The position numbers and the translations under genes were made by a program. This document shows positions 15,064 through 15,945 of a DNA stretch of 15,945 bases, piece after piece; the first letter of the stretch is position 1; each line of letters opens with the position of its first letter. The notes under the pieces are model-generated. The model had not been told where the DNA came from, did not search any database, and worked only from the letters and a program-made list of their open reading frames with translations. The stretch lies in assembly GCA_029557025.1 (NCBI GenBank), contig JAKPRU010000896.1, positions 1 to 15,945 on the forward strand, written 5' to 3'. Source of the DNA: Candidatus Omnitrophota bacterium (GTDB lineage Bacteria; Hinthialibacterota; Hinthialibacteria; Hinthialibacterales; JAKPRU01).

Positions 15064-15900
15064 TTATCTCGGCCGACCGCTCCGGGATGAAATAGGGGCC
15101 AACCCCGACCAGATCATTCTCGCCGCTTCCCGTTTGAAATGCTGTTCCCCCCGCGGAGAGCCTGGGAGCGACCCCGGAACGAACTCGCCGTAAATATCAA
15201 ACAATTCCCGGTATCGTTCCTCCATCGCCAACCATTCTTCCTCTTCGAGAAAGCTCGGTTCGGAGGCGGGGGTTCGGACCGGCTCGGAGGCCGCGACCGA
15301 TATGTACCGGCCATCCGGGGTCATCAGCCCCAATTCGAATTGATAGACACGATCCGGATGAACGGGCAGATACCAGTTCTTGGCATCCAATAGGATCGGG
15401 ATATCGCGATACTCCCCATTTTCTTGCTCACGGATTCTCAGAACCGACAAAGAGCGTTCAAACACCCACTGTCCATGTTCCGTCCGGATTTTCTGCCGGT
15501 CCTCATCCGCAATGTCCCAGTACAGAAAAATCCAGTGGGGATCACGGGGCATGGCTTGCAGGACCGTCACCGGAAGCCGATCCGGAAGCGGGGGGCCTTC
15601 TTCTCCGCGATAGACCTCCGTGGGTGGCGGCGTCAGGTATTGCGGCGCCTTCGGGTGCGGGGGCGGCAGCACGGCGGTAGAAGAGACCTCGGCAGGGCTC
15701 ACTTCCGGTTCGGCCGCGGGCGAAACCGGTTTGTCAGCCTTATGAACCATACGAGTCGAGGTTGGGCGCTCTTCCCGACTCAAATCGGACAAAGCCTTAA
15801 TCAGCGCCGCCTTGGTCATCTTGCTTCGACCCGCAATACTCCGGCGCTGAGCTTCTTCATTCAATTCGGCTTTTGTCATTGTGTCAATCTTCTTCTTCAT
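15064..15900 (-). CDS. DUF4912 protein with Rho-N/SAP-like N-terminus
   Basis: A 278-residue cytoplasmic protein. Start ATG 15900 has AAAAGGA (15915-15909) 8 nt upstream; the frame could extend to a GTG at 15918, but this lacks a ribosome-binding site. Residues 1 to about 45 are basic and helical (MTKAELNEEAQRRSIAGRSK, then MTKAALIKAL), like Rho-N/SAP-type nucleic-acid-binding modules. Residues about 46-95 are a Pro/Ala/Ser/Glu-rich linker. About 96-240 is the DUF4912 core, with the signature PRDPHWIFLYWDI (118-130) and the strand-rich WYLPVHPDRVYQFELGLMTP. The tail is charged and helical (FLEEEEWLAMEERYRELFD). In many bacteria DUF4912 genes sit beside a GH57 branching enzyme, as here, so a role in alpha-glucan metabolism or its control is likely. 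The biochemical function is not established. The gene is complete; its promoter lies beyond the right edge. Confidence 0.88.
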   Translation of the reverse strand: MKKKIDTMTKAELNEEAQRRSIAGRSKMTKAALIKALSDLSREERPTSTRMVHKADKPVSPAAEPEVSPAEVSSTAVLPPPHPKAPQYLTPPPTEVYRGEEGPPLPDRLPVTVLQAMPRDPHWIFLYWDIADEDRQKIRTEHGQWVFERSLSVLRIREQENGEYRDIPILLDAKNWYLPVHPDRVYQFELGLMTPDGRYISVAASEPVRTPASEPSFLEEEEWLAMEERYRELFDIYGEFVPGSLPGSPRGEQHFKREAARMIWSGLAPISSRSGRPR

Positions 15901-15945
15901 GGCCTTCTTCCTTTTCACCGAATTAAACCCGTTTTGTTCTCCACG

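Overview
The window is about 16 kb of moderately GC-rich bacterial DNA with nine protein genes. One gene is cut by the left edge, and there is also a probable 14-codon leader peptide. Shine-Dalgarno sites, Sec signal peptides and the mix of families point to a Gram-negative, probably uncultured, saccharolytic bacterium. The families are a GH29 fucosidase, a secreted GH-like protein, a PA14-GT-C fusion, a giant TPR/DUF3857 protein and a GH57 branching enzyme with DUF4912. This is reminiscent of Planctomycetes-Verrucomicrobia-Chlamydiae relatives or candidate phyla such as Hydrogenedentota or Sumerlaeota. That placement is inference; no rRNA or marker gene is present to fix it.

Layout. (1) 1-1600: two secreted proteins of unknown function read away from each other, with good divergent sigma70-like promoters between them; the rightward one ends at a clear intrinsic terminator. 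(2) 1664-2935: a secreted GH29 alpha-L-fucosidase on the plus strand, separated from a convergent gene by a perfect 13-bp hairpin. (3) 2976-6372, minus strand: a secreted TIM-barrel glycoside-hydrolase-like protein followed by RmuC, a membrane-anchored nuclease-fold protein. (4) 6511-9086, plus strand: a strong ribosome-binding site drives a 14-codon ORF whose stop overlaps the start of an 844-residue membrane protein. That protein combines a PA14-like module, a GT-C glycosyltransferase core and an F5/8C-like module. (5) 9104-9295: five 34-bp tandem repeats, each with a small hairpin, plus one variant hairpin, between convergent genes. (6) 9355-15900, minus strand: DUF4912 protein, GH57 branching enzyme, then a 1274-residue secreted TPR + beta-sandwich + DUF3857/transglutaminase-like protein that appears to have lost the catalytic cysteine.

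How the genes fit together. Carbohydrate handling is the common theme: fucose release and probable glycan cleavage outside the cytoplasm, lipid-linked sugar transfer at the membrane, and alpha-glucan branching inside. The DUF4912-GH57 pairing is a recurring neighbourhood in bacteria and is the best supported functional link here. I see no phage, transposase, CRISPR, tRNA or rRNA. The most unusual items are the leader-peptide coupling, the tandem hairpin array and the degenerate transglutaminase.
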